Source: Deltaproteobacteria bacterium
GTDB taxonomy: Bacteria > Desulfobacterota > Desulfarculia > Adiutricales > Adiutricaceae
Length of the DNA: 49,136 nt
Assembly: GCA_031263485.1 (NCBI GenBank)
Contig: JAISFS010000019.1
Coordinates: forward strand, 1-49,136
Direction: 5' to 3'
This document shows, one piece after another, positions 1 to 8,575 of the stretch. The position numbers and the translations under genes were made by a program. How positions within the stretch are numbered: the first letter of the stretch is position 1; the number at the start of each line of letters is the position of its first letter. A model generated the notes under the pieces. The model had not been told where the DNA came from. It saw only the letters and a program-made list of their open reading frames with translations, and made no database searches.

Positions 1-1
1 G

Positions 2-235
2 GCCAGGCGGACGGCGCAGGACGAGGCCTGGTGGAAGGCATACAGGCTCCGCAGCGGCGTCGAGGGAAGCATCAAGAGGCTGAAGGACCTGGTGTGCCCC
101 AACGGCCGCGTGAGGTTCAGGGGCCTGGCGAAGGTCACGCACTGGTTCAAGGTCGGCGTCCACGGCGAGAACTTCAGGCGGGTCGTCATCCATAAGAAAA
201 ATCTGAACCGTGCCAGAAAACGAAAGTCGCCATAA
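2..235 (+). mobile_element. IS transposase, C-terminal fragment (cut by window edge)
   Basis: An open frame enters from the left edge and ends with TAA at 233-235, giving 77 residues. It contains RSGVEGSIKRLKD followed by GRVRFRGLAKVTHWFKVGVHGENFRR and a basic tail. The Arg-x-x-x-E-x-x-I-x-x-L-K pattern, then a region with R-x-R-G-L-x-K-V, resembles the end of DDE transposases of IS1182/IS5-like elements, where the last catalytic Glu sits in such a helix. The family assignment is from memory of the motif. Whether the element is complete cannot be told because the 5 prime part lies outside the window. Confidence 0.7.
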
Positions 236-262
236 CGGCGTTCGTGATGGCCTGACAATCTG

Positions 263-307
263 AAGGCACATTTCCGGGCGGGACCCCGACCGGGACGGGT
301 GTGCCTT
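263..307. terminator. Inverted repeat after the transposase
   Basis: AAGGCACA at 263-270 is exactly complementary to TGTGCCTT at 300-307, with a GC-rich interior that can pair further. It lies 28 bases past the transposase stop. It could be a terminator or part of the IS end. There is no long T tract, so the call is weak. Confidence 0.3.
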
Positions 308-1406
308 TGTAGACATTCAAAATTAGCAAAGCCGACAGAATGATGCCACAATCGGATTTTTGTTTAGCAGTTGCGGGTTTTCTCTCCAGATGTTGACAGT
401 GAAACCTGCCATTATTGAAGGAAATCCCCTAAAATGCCCCCGTATCCCTGCCATGGTTAAGCCGGCCAGCCCAGAAACCTGGATCTCCCGTGGATTTATT
501 ACGCTTTCGTCATGATATAGGGGCAAGAATATTAGCAAGCCGTTGCCGATAATCGCAAATTTGACATATGTATCAATAGTTTTGCAGATTTTTTTTCCAG
601 GCGGTGTCGCGGGGTGCCGTCATTTGTGACCTGTTGCACCGGGTTCCGCCCAAGCTCTCCGCGACCGTCGGCGCGGCCGACCCGAAGCTCCCGGCTGGAA
701 ACATCGAAGCCTTGCGGGAGCGCTTGTATTTGCTTACGGTGACGGTAAGCTTCACTGTCATACCAGCTTCAGCGATTCGCATGAGGATTCGTTGAAGTTC
801 GCCTCGCTCATTCCGGAGGGCACGGTGGTCATCGAACTTCTCCCCTGCCACCGTATGGGGGAGGGAAATGGCGTGCTTTTGCCGCGAGTCTCCCTTCCAG
901 GCGAAGCCTCCCGATCTCGCGGAGTTCGCAGGGCTTTACGCTGGTTTCCCCTAACAGCCTGGGGCGATGGCGGTAGACGGAATCGTCATTTTTCGGTTTA
1001 GCCGCGCTCCGTTTCGGATTTCGGTTGCCGTCGAGGGCGGTTTCGGATTTCGGTAACCTCCGTGCGCGTTTAGGATTTCGGTTACCTCCGTGCGCCGTTT
1101 CGCAAGCCGTCTTTCGCCGCGAGCCGTTTCGCAAGCCGTCTTTCGCCGTGGGCCTTTCCGTTTTCGGCTTTCGCTCGGTGCCGAGGCGGAACTGATTTGA
1201 CGGCGCGGCTTCAGATGCCGCAAGGAGGGCGGAGCGCCCCTGACGGTCATCATGTCCGCCAACCGCAACGGCCAATTGCGAATGTTGTCTCGCGAAAACC
1301 GCAGGGCTGAAAAGCCGCGTATCTTAATAATAACCGCAGGTCGGCGACGACCAGGGGGGCAGGCGCTCCCCGGATCGTACTGATTTTCAGAAATTTTACC
1401 GTTTCC
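308..1406. other. Intergenic stretch without a convincing gene
   Basis: Bases 308-600 are less GC-rich than the rest of this end of the window and may belong to the insertion scar of the upstream IS. The short open frames here on both strands have no ribosome binding site and no recognisable protein motif. The only clear structure is the repeat block at 1011-1148. Confidence 0.5.
1011..1148. repeat. Imperfect tandem repeats, about 28-29 bp
   Basis: GTTTCGGATTTCGGT occurs at 1011-1025 and 1040-1054, and as GTTTAGGATTTCGGT at 1068-1082; the last two are followed by TAACCTCCGTGCGC-type sequence. A second unit, GCCGTTTCGCAAGCCGTC plus TTTCGCCG, is repeated at 1094-1119 and 1123-1148. The units are diverged copies of a local duplication, with no coding frame I would trust. 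Confidence 0.7.
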
Positions 1407-1436
1407 TTGCTTTTCCCCCTCCGAGGGTGATAATAT
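1407..1436 (+). promoter_or_regulatory. Putative sigma-70 promoter for the NifU-like gene
   Basis: A TTGCTT box at 1407-1412 and TAATAT at 1431-1436 are separated by 18 bases. The site would give a GC-rich leader of roughly 145 bases before the ATG at 1590. The local AT-rich patch supports it, but the match to consensus is only partial. Confidence 0.4.
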
Positions 1437-1589
1437 CCGGGACATAGACGCAAGGCCCGTCCGGGCCGGGGCCCGAGACGGGCCCTGTCCGGGAAGACGA
1501 TCGGCGTCCCCGGTCCCGTCCGGGACGGAAGCCGGTCCCGCGGTCGTAAGGCCTGGCCGCGGCAAAAACAACGTCAAGGAGTCAACGGC

Positions 1590-1838
1590 ATGAGAGGTCA
1601 AGTCGAAGAAGCCCTGAAGAAAGTCCGCCCCTACCTTCTGGCAGACGGCGGAGATATAGAACTCGTCGACGTGAAGGACGGCGTGGTGGAAGTCCGCCTC
1701 ACCGGCGCCTGCGGCAGCTGCCCCATGTCCCAAATGACCCTCCGCCAGGGCGTCGAGCGGGCTTTGCGCGAGGCCATCCCCGACATCAAGCAGGTCGTTG
1801 CCGTCAACAACGGCGGCTTCATGCCCCCCGCCTTCTAG
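1590..1838 (+). CDS. NifU-like (Nfu-type) iron-sulfur scaffold protein
   Basis: The 82-residue protein is a stand-alone NifU C-terminal domain. The Fe-S ligand motif C-G-S-C-P-M-S is at residues 41-47 (Cys41 and Cys44). It is preceded by the family-typical start VEEALKKVRPYLLADGGDIELV and followed by an amphipathic helix ending in VVAVN. Such proteins bind a transient 4Fe-4S cluster across a homodimer and hand it to apo-enzymes in the cytoplasm. The ATG at 1590 is preceded by AAGGAG at 1576-1581. The gene is monocistronic: an upstream promoter-like site and a strong terminator at 1933-1971 isolate it from the TPR array. Length and motif fit the family well. Confidence 0.93.
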   Translation: MRGQVEEALKKVRPYLLADGGDIELVDVKDGVVEVRLTGACGSCPMSQMTLRQGVERALREAIPDIKQVVAVNNGGFMPPAF

Positions 1839-1932
1839 AGGCCAGCTCCCGGTGGGCCGTGAGCCCACGTCCATATACAGCGCGCGCCCGGCGGTTCAGA
1901 ATCCCGCCGGGACGCCTAACCCCGTTTTTGGC

Positions 1933-1971
1933 TCCCGCCCGGGCGCTTTCACGCGCCCAGGCGGGATTTTT
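1933..1971 (+). terminator. Rho-independent terminator after the NifU-like gene
   Basis: A 14-base arm at 1933-1946 pairs with 1953-1966 (one C/A mismatch) around a six-base loop, and is followed directly by TTTTT at 1967-1971. It is about 95 bases past the stop codon. Confidence 0.9.
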
Positions 1972-2945
1972 GTGTGCCCTGCATGGGCAGTGACTTGGAG
2001 GTGAAAGTCCTCTGAGGAGGCAAGCCTTTCGGGAAACGGCTTTGGGCATCCGGCATCGGCTTGCGGTATCGGCATACGGCATCGGATTGCGGGCAAGGGT
2101 GACTTCCCGAAGCCCGGAAGGCCGGCTTCCTGCACCGCGGCAGGATTCCCGTTGGCCCGGAACCGGAGCGATCACGGCCCCGGGTGCCAGTCCCGCATGC
2201 CCGTTTCGCCTGAAACACCTGGAGATGCCGGACGATCCGAATACCCTCGGCTCACCCCCATGCCCTCTCCATCCCGAAGCCGATCGAGGCTTTTCCGTTT
2301 CGCTTCATGTCAAACTTTTCGAGCGGTCCCTTGACGCGCCGCTCTTGCCGGACTTTCGCTCAACCGGGCACTCGTCCAGCTTTTCGGCAGGACGCCCGGG
2401 CGTTCTACCGCGCCAAGGTTCAGGCCCATGCGGCTGATGGCAGGCGTCCCCGCAAGCCCGGCGCAGGATATCCGAAACGGACGCCTCAGCGTTTCCGGAA
2501 GCCGCGGCCGACAGACAAAGCCACGGCCGACAGACTACGTTCCAGGGCTTGCCCGTCCCCGCAAGGCGACTCCGGTCTGAAGGATTTTCCTGGCGCGTTT
2601 CGGCCACTCTGAGCGTTTCGGCCACTCTGAGCGTTTCGGCCATTCTGAGCGTTTCGGTCTGTCGGGTCTTACGGCTTGCTGGGTCCTTGCTGGGACCTTG
2701 CCCCCTGCCGGGCGTTTAGGAGCCATCTCGGGCAGGCGCGGGATGACCACGTGAAAGTATCCATGATGACAGGACGGCGTCTGCTGGGATGCGAGGCCCT
2801 CGGGCCCCGGTCTTTCCGCGCCCTGTAAAGGCTTCTGCGGCAACCGGCGTAAGGCTAAAACTGCGGCCGGCGGCATGGGGGCAGGGCGGCGGGCGGACAT
2901 GGCGGGCGATGCCCCGCAATCCCAGACGCTCGGCCCGATTTCCAC
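1972..2945. other. Intergenic region before the TPR array
   Basis: No supported gene was found here. The open frames have atypical composition and no ribosome binding sites. Bases 1990-2028 carry GGAGGTGAAAGTCCTC, a sequence pattern reminiscent of the 5 prime part of bacterial group II introns (see findings). Bases 2040-2100 hold short repeats of GGCATCGG-like words, and 2595-2656 is an 18-bp tandem repeat. Confidence 0.5.
2595..2656. repeat. 18-bp tandem repeat, about 3.5 copies
   Basis: The unit GCGTTTCGGCCACTCTGA runs at 2595-2612, 2613-2630 and 2631-2648 (one substitution), followed by a partial copy to 2656. It lies in non-coding DNA 424 bases before the first TPR gene. Confidence 0.95.
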
Positions 2946-2975
2946 TTGCATGGGCTATTCTCCGGCGGGTATACT
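2946..2975 (+). promoter_or_regulatory. Putative sigma-70 promoter of the TPR array
   Basis: TTGCAT at 2946-2951 and TATACT at 2970-2975 are 18 bases apart. The -10 box matches five of six consensus positions. It lies about 105 bases before the first TPR-gene start and is the best promoter-like site seen ahead of the array. Confidence 0.5.
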
Positions 2976-3079
2976 AGAATTAGCATTTCCCAGTCCACCG
3001 ATGAAGTTGCCGGACCCTCCCGCAGGCGCCCGCGCCGCCGGACCGTTCCTTAACTCGCCAAGCCGTCAAGGACCAACTA

Positions 3080-5761
3080 ATGACGTTCAGACTGCTCCCC
3101 TTCCTTCTGGCGGTCGCCTCCGCGCTTCCCGTGATCCTCTGTGCCGTTACCCTGAAGGCTGCCGTTGGGGGCACTGACGGCTCCGGTGGCGGCGGCCAGG
3201 GCCCGGACGGCAAGGGCCAGGGTCCCGGCGGCAAAGGTCGGGGTCCGGGCGGCAAGGGCCAGGGACCGGGCTGCAAGGGCGGGGGCGGCAAATGCCAGGG
3301 TCCCGGCAGCCCCGGTCGTGGCCCGGGCGGGAAGGTGCCGGATGCGGGGAAGCGGGCCGGGAAGTCGCCGCAGCCCGGAGTCGCTGACCGGTCGGCCCCG
3401 GGGGCCGGTCCTGACTCGGCTAAGGGATTCGGCCTCAAGCCGTCGGGGGGGCGCAGGGCCCCGCACCCATACGTGGCATCTGCCCTAGCGAGCTGGCCTG
3501 ACTGGGCATTCAACGACATGTGCCCCGTCCTCGAGAGATTCCGCTCCAAGGCCGAGGCCGAGACAGCGGAGGGCGACTGGAGACTGGCGAGCTACTCCTG
3601 GAGCATGCTCTGGACGCTCGCGGGGGAGTTCAGCTGGGGGGACGGCAGCCCGCAGACCTGGGGCGCCCTCTCCCGTGCCGCCAGATGCATCCTGGAGGCG
3701 GACGGGACCCCTCTGCAGGCAATGAGTTTGGCCCGGATGTCCCTGTTCGGCTTCGCCGAGTCAGGCTGGTTCACCGGAACGGGCCCCGAGGAAATGGCGG
3801 CTTTCAGCAGGCACGTGCTCGACGAGGTGCAGTTCGCCCGGGACACCTTCGATTCGGCCAGGGACAAGTCGGGGGGGAACGAGCCCGGCGGCCTGGGCGA
3901 CGACGAGGACGCGGGCGCCGAGCCCCCAGAGGTGAAGGATCTGGTCGCCTCCATCGTCGCGCTAGCCTCGTACCGCCCGTCGCGTGACTCGGAGAACGAT
4001 GCACGGGCAAATGACGAGGCGGACCGAACCCTCTTCGCCGCCGAGGCGGCCCCGGAAGGCTCGGGGGGAGGCCGGCGGCCGGACGGGGCCGAGGGCGGCA
4101 AGGTCGGCGCGTCTGACGGCCGCCCGAGTGCCTTGGCGACCGGTCACCCGGACGCGGTCATGGTTATCGACGCTTTGGCGGGGCATCCGGCGGGGGGGGC
4201 GCCGCTCGGCCCGCGCCCGCACCGTTATACAGGACTCCGGGCGACGGAGGGGAGCGGGGCGTCAGTCGCCGTCCCCGTTTCGGCGGAGGGGGCCGCCATC
4301 GTACCCGTTTCGCCGGAAAGTTCAGCCGCCGTCCCCTTTTCCCATGAGGCTCCCTCCGCGTCCGGGGAGCCGGGGGCGCCTTCGGAGGAAATCGCGCGCC
4401 TGCGCGTCGGCGCCGGCGAAGGATCCCCGGAGGAGCTCGCGATTATGGCGCGCCTGGGTGCGGCGCTGGCCCAGACCGGCAGGGACGGGGACGAGGCGGC
4501 GGCTCTCCTCGGGCGGTCAGCGCGGAAGCTTTCCGAGGCCCTTGGCCCCGATCACCCCTCCGCCGTGGATGCCTGGACGCGCTGGGCGGACTTCCTGTGC
4601 GGCTCGCTGTGTCCGGGGGCCGGGCTCGAGCGCCTGTTGCCGCCGCTCGACCCGCCGCGCGAGGTCGATCTCCGGGAGGCGCTTAGCTTCTGCATAAGGC
4701 GAGCCATGGCGGCCGGGGAGACCGGGAAGCCGGCCCTGGAGGCGAGGCTCAGGCTGGCGGCCGTCCTTTTCGCCTCAGGCAGGCTGGAGGACGCGCTGGA
4801 GCTCCGCCTGGCGGCGCTGACAGCGGCCAGAAGGGATCCCGGCCCCGATAGCCCCCTAGCCCTCTCTGCCGGGTTCGCCGCGGCGGAGTCCCTGGCCGCC
4901 GCCGGCGACTTGGCCGCCGCGAGGAAGGTCTACAAGGAGATCAGCCTGGTATACGCCCTGACCTTGGGCTCCGAGCATCCTGTGACCGCCGGGGCGACCT
5001 CCTTCATGGGCGCGGCGGAAGAGGCCTCAGGCGACCCCGAGATGGCCCTTTGCCTGTACGCGGCCTCATCGCGGGCCCTGGCGGCGCTGGGCGGCGCCCA
5101 CAAGGCCGACGTCCTCACCCTCCGCATGAGGATGGCGGGGATCCTGGCGGAGCTGGGCGATCCGGGGATGGCCGCGCTGCATTACTCGATGGCCGCCAGC
5201 GGGTGGGCCGCCTTCCGCGGCGAGGGCAACCCCCGCCAGCTGGCCTCGGTCGAGCTGGAGGCACGGGCGCGCCTGGCGGCCGGCAATGCCGGGTACGCCG
5301 CCGGGATCCTCGGGCCGGTCGCGGAGGCACGCGAGCGAGCTCTTGCGGCTCCGGAGCCCCCTTCCCCCGGAGGCCATCCGGGTCACGGACGCCCCGACGG
5401 ACGGGCGGAGCTCGCGTCGACGCTCGCGTTGCTGGCGGAGGCCGTCCTGGCGGACGGCGAGGACCCCGGGGAGGCTCAGGCGGCGCTCGCCAGGGAGCTC
5501 GAGCTCCGCGAGGCCCTCACCGGCCCGGACTCCCCCGAGGCGCTGGACGCCGTCTTCCGCCTGGCCAGGGCGGTCGAGGCCTGCGGGGACGTGGCGGAGG
5601 CGCTCGCGCTCCACCTGAGGGCGCTCGAAGGCAGGAAGTCTGTCCTGGGCCTGCGGCACCCGGACACCGAGCGTTCCGCCGCGGCCGTGTCCGGGCTTAG
5701 GACTCCGAGCGCCCGGCGACGCGCGGCCCGAGACCGCCAGCGGCCCCGTACCGGACAGTAG
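3080..5761 (+). CDS. Secreted or membrane-anchored TPR-like protein, array gene 1
   Basis: This is the 893-residue first and most divergent member of the array; I cannot name the family. Residues 1-25 form a hydrophobic segment after MTFR, a plausible signal peptide. Residues 30-95 are a collagen-like Gly/Pro/Lys repeat (GPGGKG units). A divergent form of the family N-terminal domain follows (SWPDWAFN, then a W-S-M-L-W and G-A-L-S-R-A-A-R-C core). A long disordered linker rich in Ala, Gly, Pro and Ser runs to about residue 430. The rest is helical TPR-like repeats with G-x-D-H-P and G-x-x-H-P-D-T signatures of the kinesin-light-chain TPR type. TPR domains usually mediate protein-protein contacts. 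The ATG is preceded by AAGGA at 3068-3072. The next array gene lies 481 bases downstream. Confidence 0.85.
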   Translation: MTFRLLPFLLAVASALPVILCAVTLKAAVGGTDGSGGGGQGPDGKGQGPGGKGRGPGGKGQGPGCKGGGGKCQGPGSPGRGPGGKVPDAGKRAGKSPQPGVADRSAPGAGPDSAKGFGLKPSGGRRAPHPYVASALASWPDWAFNDMCPVLERFRSKAEAETAEGDWRLASYSWSMLWTLAGEFSWGDGSPQTWGALSRAARCILEADGTPLQAMSLARMSLFGFAESGWFTGTGPEEMAAFSRHVLDEVQFARDTFDSARDKSGGNEPGGLGDDEDAGAEPPEVKDLVASIVALASYRPSRDSENDARANDEADRTLFAAEAAPEGSGGGRRPDGAEGGKVGASDGRPSALATGHPDAVMVIDALAGHPAGGAPLGPRPHRYTGLRATEGSGASVAVPVSAEGAAIVPVSPESSAAVPFSHEAPSASGEPGAPSEEIARLRVGAGEGSPEELAIMARLGAALAQTGRDGDEAAALLGRSARKLSEALGPDHPSAVDAWTRWADFLCGSLCPGAGLERLLPPLDPPREVDLREALSFCIRRAMAAGETGKPALEARLRLAAVLFASGRLEDALELRLAALTAARRDPGPDSPLALSAGFAAAESLAAAGDLAAARKVYKEISLVYALTLGSEHPVTAGATSFMGAAEEASGDPEMALCLYAASSRALAALGGAHKADVLTLRMRMAGILAELGDPGMAALHYSMAASGWAAFRGEGNPRQLASVELEARARLAAGNAGYAAGILGPVAEARERALAAPEPPSPGGHPGHGRPDGRAELASTLALLAEAVLADGEDPGEAQAALARELELREALTGPDSPEALDAVFRLARAVEACGDVAEALALHLRALEGRKSVLGLRHPDTERSAAAVSGLRTPSARRRAARDRQRPRTGQ

Positions 5762-5773
5762 CGGTGTCCTCGC

Positions 5774-5954
5774 GCCCCCGCCCCGGCGGTCCCTGGCCCC
5801 GATGCCCTCCTGTCAGTGCAGTGCCCCCGCCCCGGCGGTCCCTGGCCCCGATGCCCTCCTGTCAGTGCAGTGCCCTGGCCCCGGCGGTCCCTGACCCCGA
5901 TCCCCTCCTGTCCGTGCAGTGCCCTGGCTACGGCGGCTCTTGGTCCCGATGTCC
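5774..5954. repeat. 49-bp tandem repeat in the gene 1/gene 2 spacer
   Basis: Three near-identical 49-base units occupy 5774-5822, 5823-5871 and 5872-5920, with a decayed partial fourth unit to 5954. Each begins GCCC(C/T)(G/C) and contains CGGCGGTCCCTG and GTGCAGT. No such unit occurs in the other array spacers. Confidence 0.95.
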
Positions 5955-6210
5955 ATGGAGCTGAAATACCCCCTCCCCGCTGGCCCCGACGGCCCCGATC
6001 CTTATGATGACGTCCCATGGCCCTGATGTTCCTCCTCTCGCCCATAGCCTTCCGCTGGCTTCCTCCGTGACGTTGCCCCCGTTGGCCTCAAGGGCCTGTC
6101 CTCCGAAGGATCGGATCTTCGGGATCTTCGATGGCTGTCCCCGGGCCTTCGTCCGGGCGTGGCAGGCAGAAGCCGCGAGCCGCCGCGGCGGCCAGAGAAT
6201 CCGCGTGACC

Positions 6211-6230
6211 CCTGCCGCCTTCGCGGCGGG
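6211..6230 (+). promoter_or_regulatory. Leader hairpin before TPR gene 2
   Basis: CCTGCCGC at 6211-6218 pairs with GCGGCGGG at 6223-6230 (one G-U pair) around a CTTC loop. It sits immediately before the ribosome binding site AAAGGAG. A related stem precedes the SD of several sister genes, so it may be a conserved translational or transcriptional control element. Confidence 0.5.
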
Positions 6231-6242
6231 CAAAGGAGCCGC

Positions 6243-8483
6243 ATGACCGTAGCCTGCCTTGCCATGGCCGCCGCGCTGGCCCTCATTGTCGCGTTTCGCG
6301 GTACCCCGCTTCACGCCGAGGGAAGGAAACCCGGTAAAGGGAAGGGCCCTCCCGGGGACGCGTCCGGCGGGAAGCCGCTCCCAGCCAAATCGGCGTCCGG
6401 CGGGAAGCCGCGCCCAGCCAAGTCGGCGGCGGGCGGGAAGCCGCGCCCCGCCGGGGCCGGGGACGGCAGGAAGAAGCGTTCCGCCAGGCGCGCCAAGCGG
6501 CCCGCCGCCAAGCGGATGCCCAAGGGATGGCCGGAATGGCGCTTCCCGCCCGAGGGCCCGGCGCTGGCCCGAGCCCTCGCCAAAGGCGAACGCCTCGCGG
6601 GCCGCGAGGAGTCGGAGCCCGCGAGGATCCGCTGGAACAGGCTCCACACGGTGTTCCTGGCCGCCTACGGAAGGAAGGACCCGAGGCCCTGGGCCGCCCT
6701 GTCCCGCGAGGCCCGCTTCTGGCTGAGGCGGGGCCACGACGCCATAGCCCTTGCGGCGAGCCTGGCGGCGTTGGGCGGTCTCCGGGGGGCGTCCTGGACC
6801 GGTTCCGGCGCCCTCGAGACGGGCCTCCGGGACTCCGGCCCCCAGGGACTGGCAGAGGAGGGGTTCGCGCGCGATACCGCGATCAGGGCGAAGGATTTCC
6901 TCGAAAAGGCCGACGCGTGCGGGGACGTGAGGGACGCCGCGATCGCCTCCCTGAGGGAACCTGCGGGCGGCGGCCCGTTCGCCGACGATGACCGCGACTG
7001 GGACGTCTTTCCCTCCGAAGCCCTGTTCAACTGCCGCGAAGACCTGGAAAACCCGTACCTGGATTACCTGGCGGCCTTCAGCGGGGACGGCGGGGCAGAT
7101 GCGGGCGGCGCCGGTGAGGGAAAGGGCGGCGGAGGCGGCGAAGCCGTCGGCAACGGGGGCGGCGAAGCCGTCGACAACGGGGGCGGCGGGGGACAAGGCG
7201 CCGGAGTCCCGCCCCCCGGCTGGGGAGGCGCTGACGCGGGCGATCGGTCCGCTCGCCTGGACGCCCTCCGCCGGGAGATGGAGCGGGCCGGGGCGGGGAG
7301 CGATGCCGGGACCATGAAGGCGGACCTTGCAAGGTTCCGCTACGTGTGCCTCCTCGCGGGCGACTGGACTCCGGAGACCGGCTACGACGACGAGGAAGTG
7401 CCGCCCGAGGATCTGGCGGCTGCCCGCGAGTTGGGCAAGGACCTCCCCAAGGCCCTCGAAGGGGCCTGGACCGAGGGGGGGCCGGGGCCCTTCGAGGCCT
7501 GGCGGCTGGCGGGCGCCATGGCCTTCCGGAGCGGGGACCTCAAGCGGGCCGAGAGAATGCGCCTCAGGACCTTCAAAAGGTCCATGGCGGCTCTGGGGTC
7601 GCTGCACCCGATCACGCTCTCGCTCAAGTGCGAACTCGGGGAGTCGCTGGCGCACGAGGGCGATCCGCATGCGGTCAGACTCGTAGCCAACGGCGCGGAG
7701 CTGTTGGAGGAAACGCCGTCCGCGCCGTTCGCGGAGACCGTCCGCGCCAAGGTGATGCTTTCCCGTGTCCTGTCGCGCTCCGGGGACGCGGCGGGCGCCG
7801 CGGCGGTAAGGCTCCAGGCGGCCGACTTCCTGGAAAGGCGCGAGGGCCGGGACTGCAGGGGCGCGGTGGAGCTCCGCGTCTGGGCGGGAAAGCTCCTCAT
7901 GGAGACGGGGGACTTCCGCGCGGCGACGGGGATACTGGGCGCCTGCGCGGCCGCCGCGGCCCGCGCCGCAGGATCCCGTGACCTGCGGGCGCTGGCGCTC
8001 GCCGACCAGCACGCCAGGGCGCTTCTCGCCGCCGGGGACGCCGGGGCATCGGAAAGGGTAGCCCGGGCGGCCCTCTCGGCGCGGCGGGGCCCGGGAGGCC
8101 CCGCCGGACCCGAGGCGGACGCCGGGCTCGCCGACACGCTCTCGATTCTGGCCGAGTCCCTGACGGCATCGGGGGATCCGGTCGGGGCCAGGGCGGCCCG
8201 CGCGGACGAGTGCGCCGTCAGGGCCCGGGCGCAGGGGCCGGGGCACCGGGCCACGCTCGCGGCGCTTGCGGGGGAGGCGGCGTGCGCCGAGTCAATGGGG
8301 GACTCAAGCGATGCCTTGGCGCTCCACCGGGAGGCGCTCGCGCTCCGCGCGGAGAGCCTGGGGCCCGAAGACCCGGATACGCTCGCGTCGAAGGAGGCGG
8401 TGGAAAGGCTCACGGCCGGCGGGCTTGGCGGCGACGGGGGCGGAGGTCATGGCGACGGGGGCAACGGCCGAGACGGAGGTTGA
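6243..8483 (+). CDS. TPR-like repeat protein, array gene 2
   Basis: This 746-residue protein belongs to the array family. ATG 6243 was chosen over the upstream in-frame ATG at 6159 because AAAGGAG lies just before it and all sisters align here. Residues 2-25 are hydrophobic and end in PLHA, a possible signal-peptidase site. A Lys-rich stretch with a 33-base DNA repeat (SGGKP-PAKSA units) follows. The family N-terminal domain is at about 95-170 (GWPEWRFPPEG, then AYG and ALSREAR). The linker at about 285-340 is almost pure Gly/Ala/Asp. The C-terminal TPR-like part starts near ARFRYVCLLAGDW, contains RGAVELR and AARDLRAL-like blocks, and ends HREALALRAESLGPEDPDT, a kinesin-light-chain-like signature. 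The function is unknown. Confidence 0.87.
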   Translation: MTVACLAMAAALALIVAFRGTPLHAEGRKPGKGKGPPGDASGGKPLPAKSASGGKPRPAKSAAGGKPRPAGAGDGRKKRSARRAKRPAAKRMPKGWPEWRFPPEGPALARALAKGERLAGREESEPARIRWNRLHTVFLAAYGRKDPRPWAALSREARFWLRRGHDAIALAASLAALGGLRGASWTGSGALETGLRDSGPQGLAEEGFARDTAIRAKDFLEKADACGDVRDAAIASLREPAGGGPFADDDRDWDVFPSEALFNCREDLENPYLDYLAAFSGDGGADAGGAGEGKGGGGGEAVGNGGGEAVDNGGGGGQGAGVPPPGWGGADAGDRSARLDALRREMERAGAGSDAGTMKADLARFRYVCLLAGDWTPETGYDDEEVPPEDLAAARELGKDLPKALEGAWTEGGPGPFEAWRLAGAMAFRSGDLKRAERMRLRTFKRSMAALGSLHPITLSLKCELGESLAHEGDPHAVRLVANGAELLEETPSAPFAETVRAKVMLSRVLSRSGDAAGAAAVRLQAADFLERREGRDCRGAVELRVWAGKLLMETGDFRAATGILGACAAAAARAAGSRDLRALALADQHARALLAAGDAGASERVARAALSARRGPGGPAGPEADAGLADTLSILAESLTASGDPVGARAARADECAVRARAQGPGHRATLAALAGEAACAESMGDSSDALALHREALALRAESLGPEDPDTLASKEAVERLTAGGLGGDGGGGHGDGGNGRDGG

Positions 8484-8545
8484 CCGGAATGCCGCGTCCC
8501 GCGGCGGTATTTTACCCTGCGGCCCGCGCCGCATGACCCCTGACG

Positions 8546-8559
8546 CCTGCCGCGGCGGG
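8546..8559 (+). promoter_or_regulatory. Leader hairpin before TPR gene 3
   Basis: CCTGCC at 8546-8551 can pair with GGCGGG at 8554-8559, but with almost no loop. It is clearly homologous to the gene 2 hairpin with the loop deleted. The very strong SD AGGAGGAGGA follows at 8561-8570. Confidence 0.35.
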
Positions 8560-8575
8560 GAGGAGGAGGAATCTC

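Noticed and set aside
3080..3160. Lipobox in array gene 1 (VILC)
   Set aside because: The residue before Cys is Leu, not Gly/Ala/Ser, so lipoprotein processing is unlikely.
5928..8246. 772-codon minus-strand open frame opposite array gene 2, and similar long antisense frames throughout the GC-rich part
   Set aside because: They are frame shadows of high-GC third-position usage: no SD, no motif, and the opposite strand carries the conserved paralogue.
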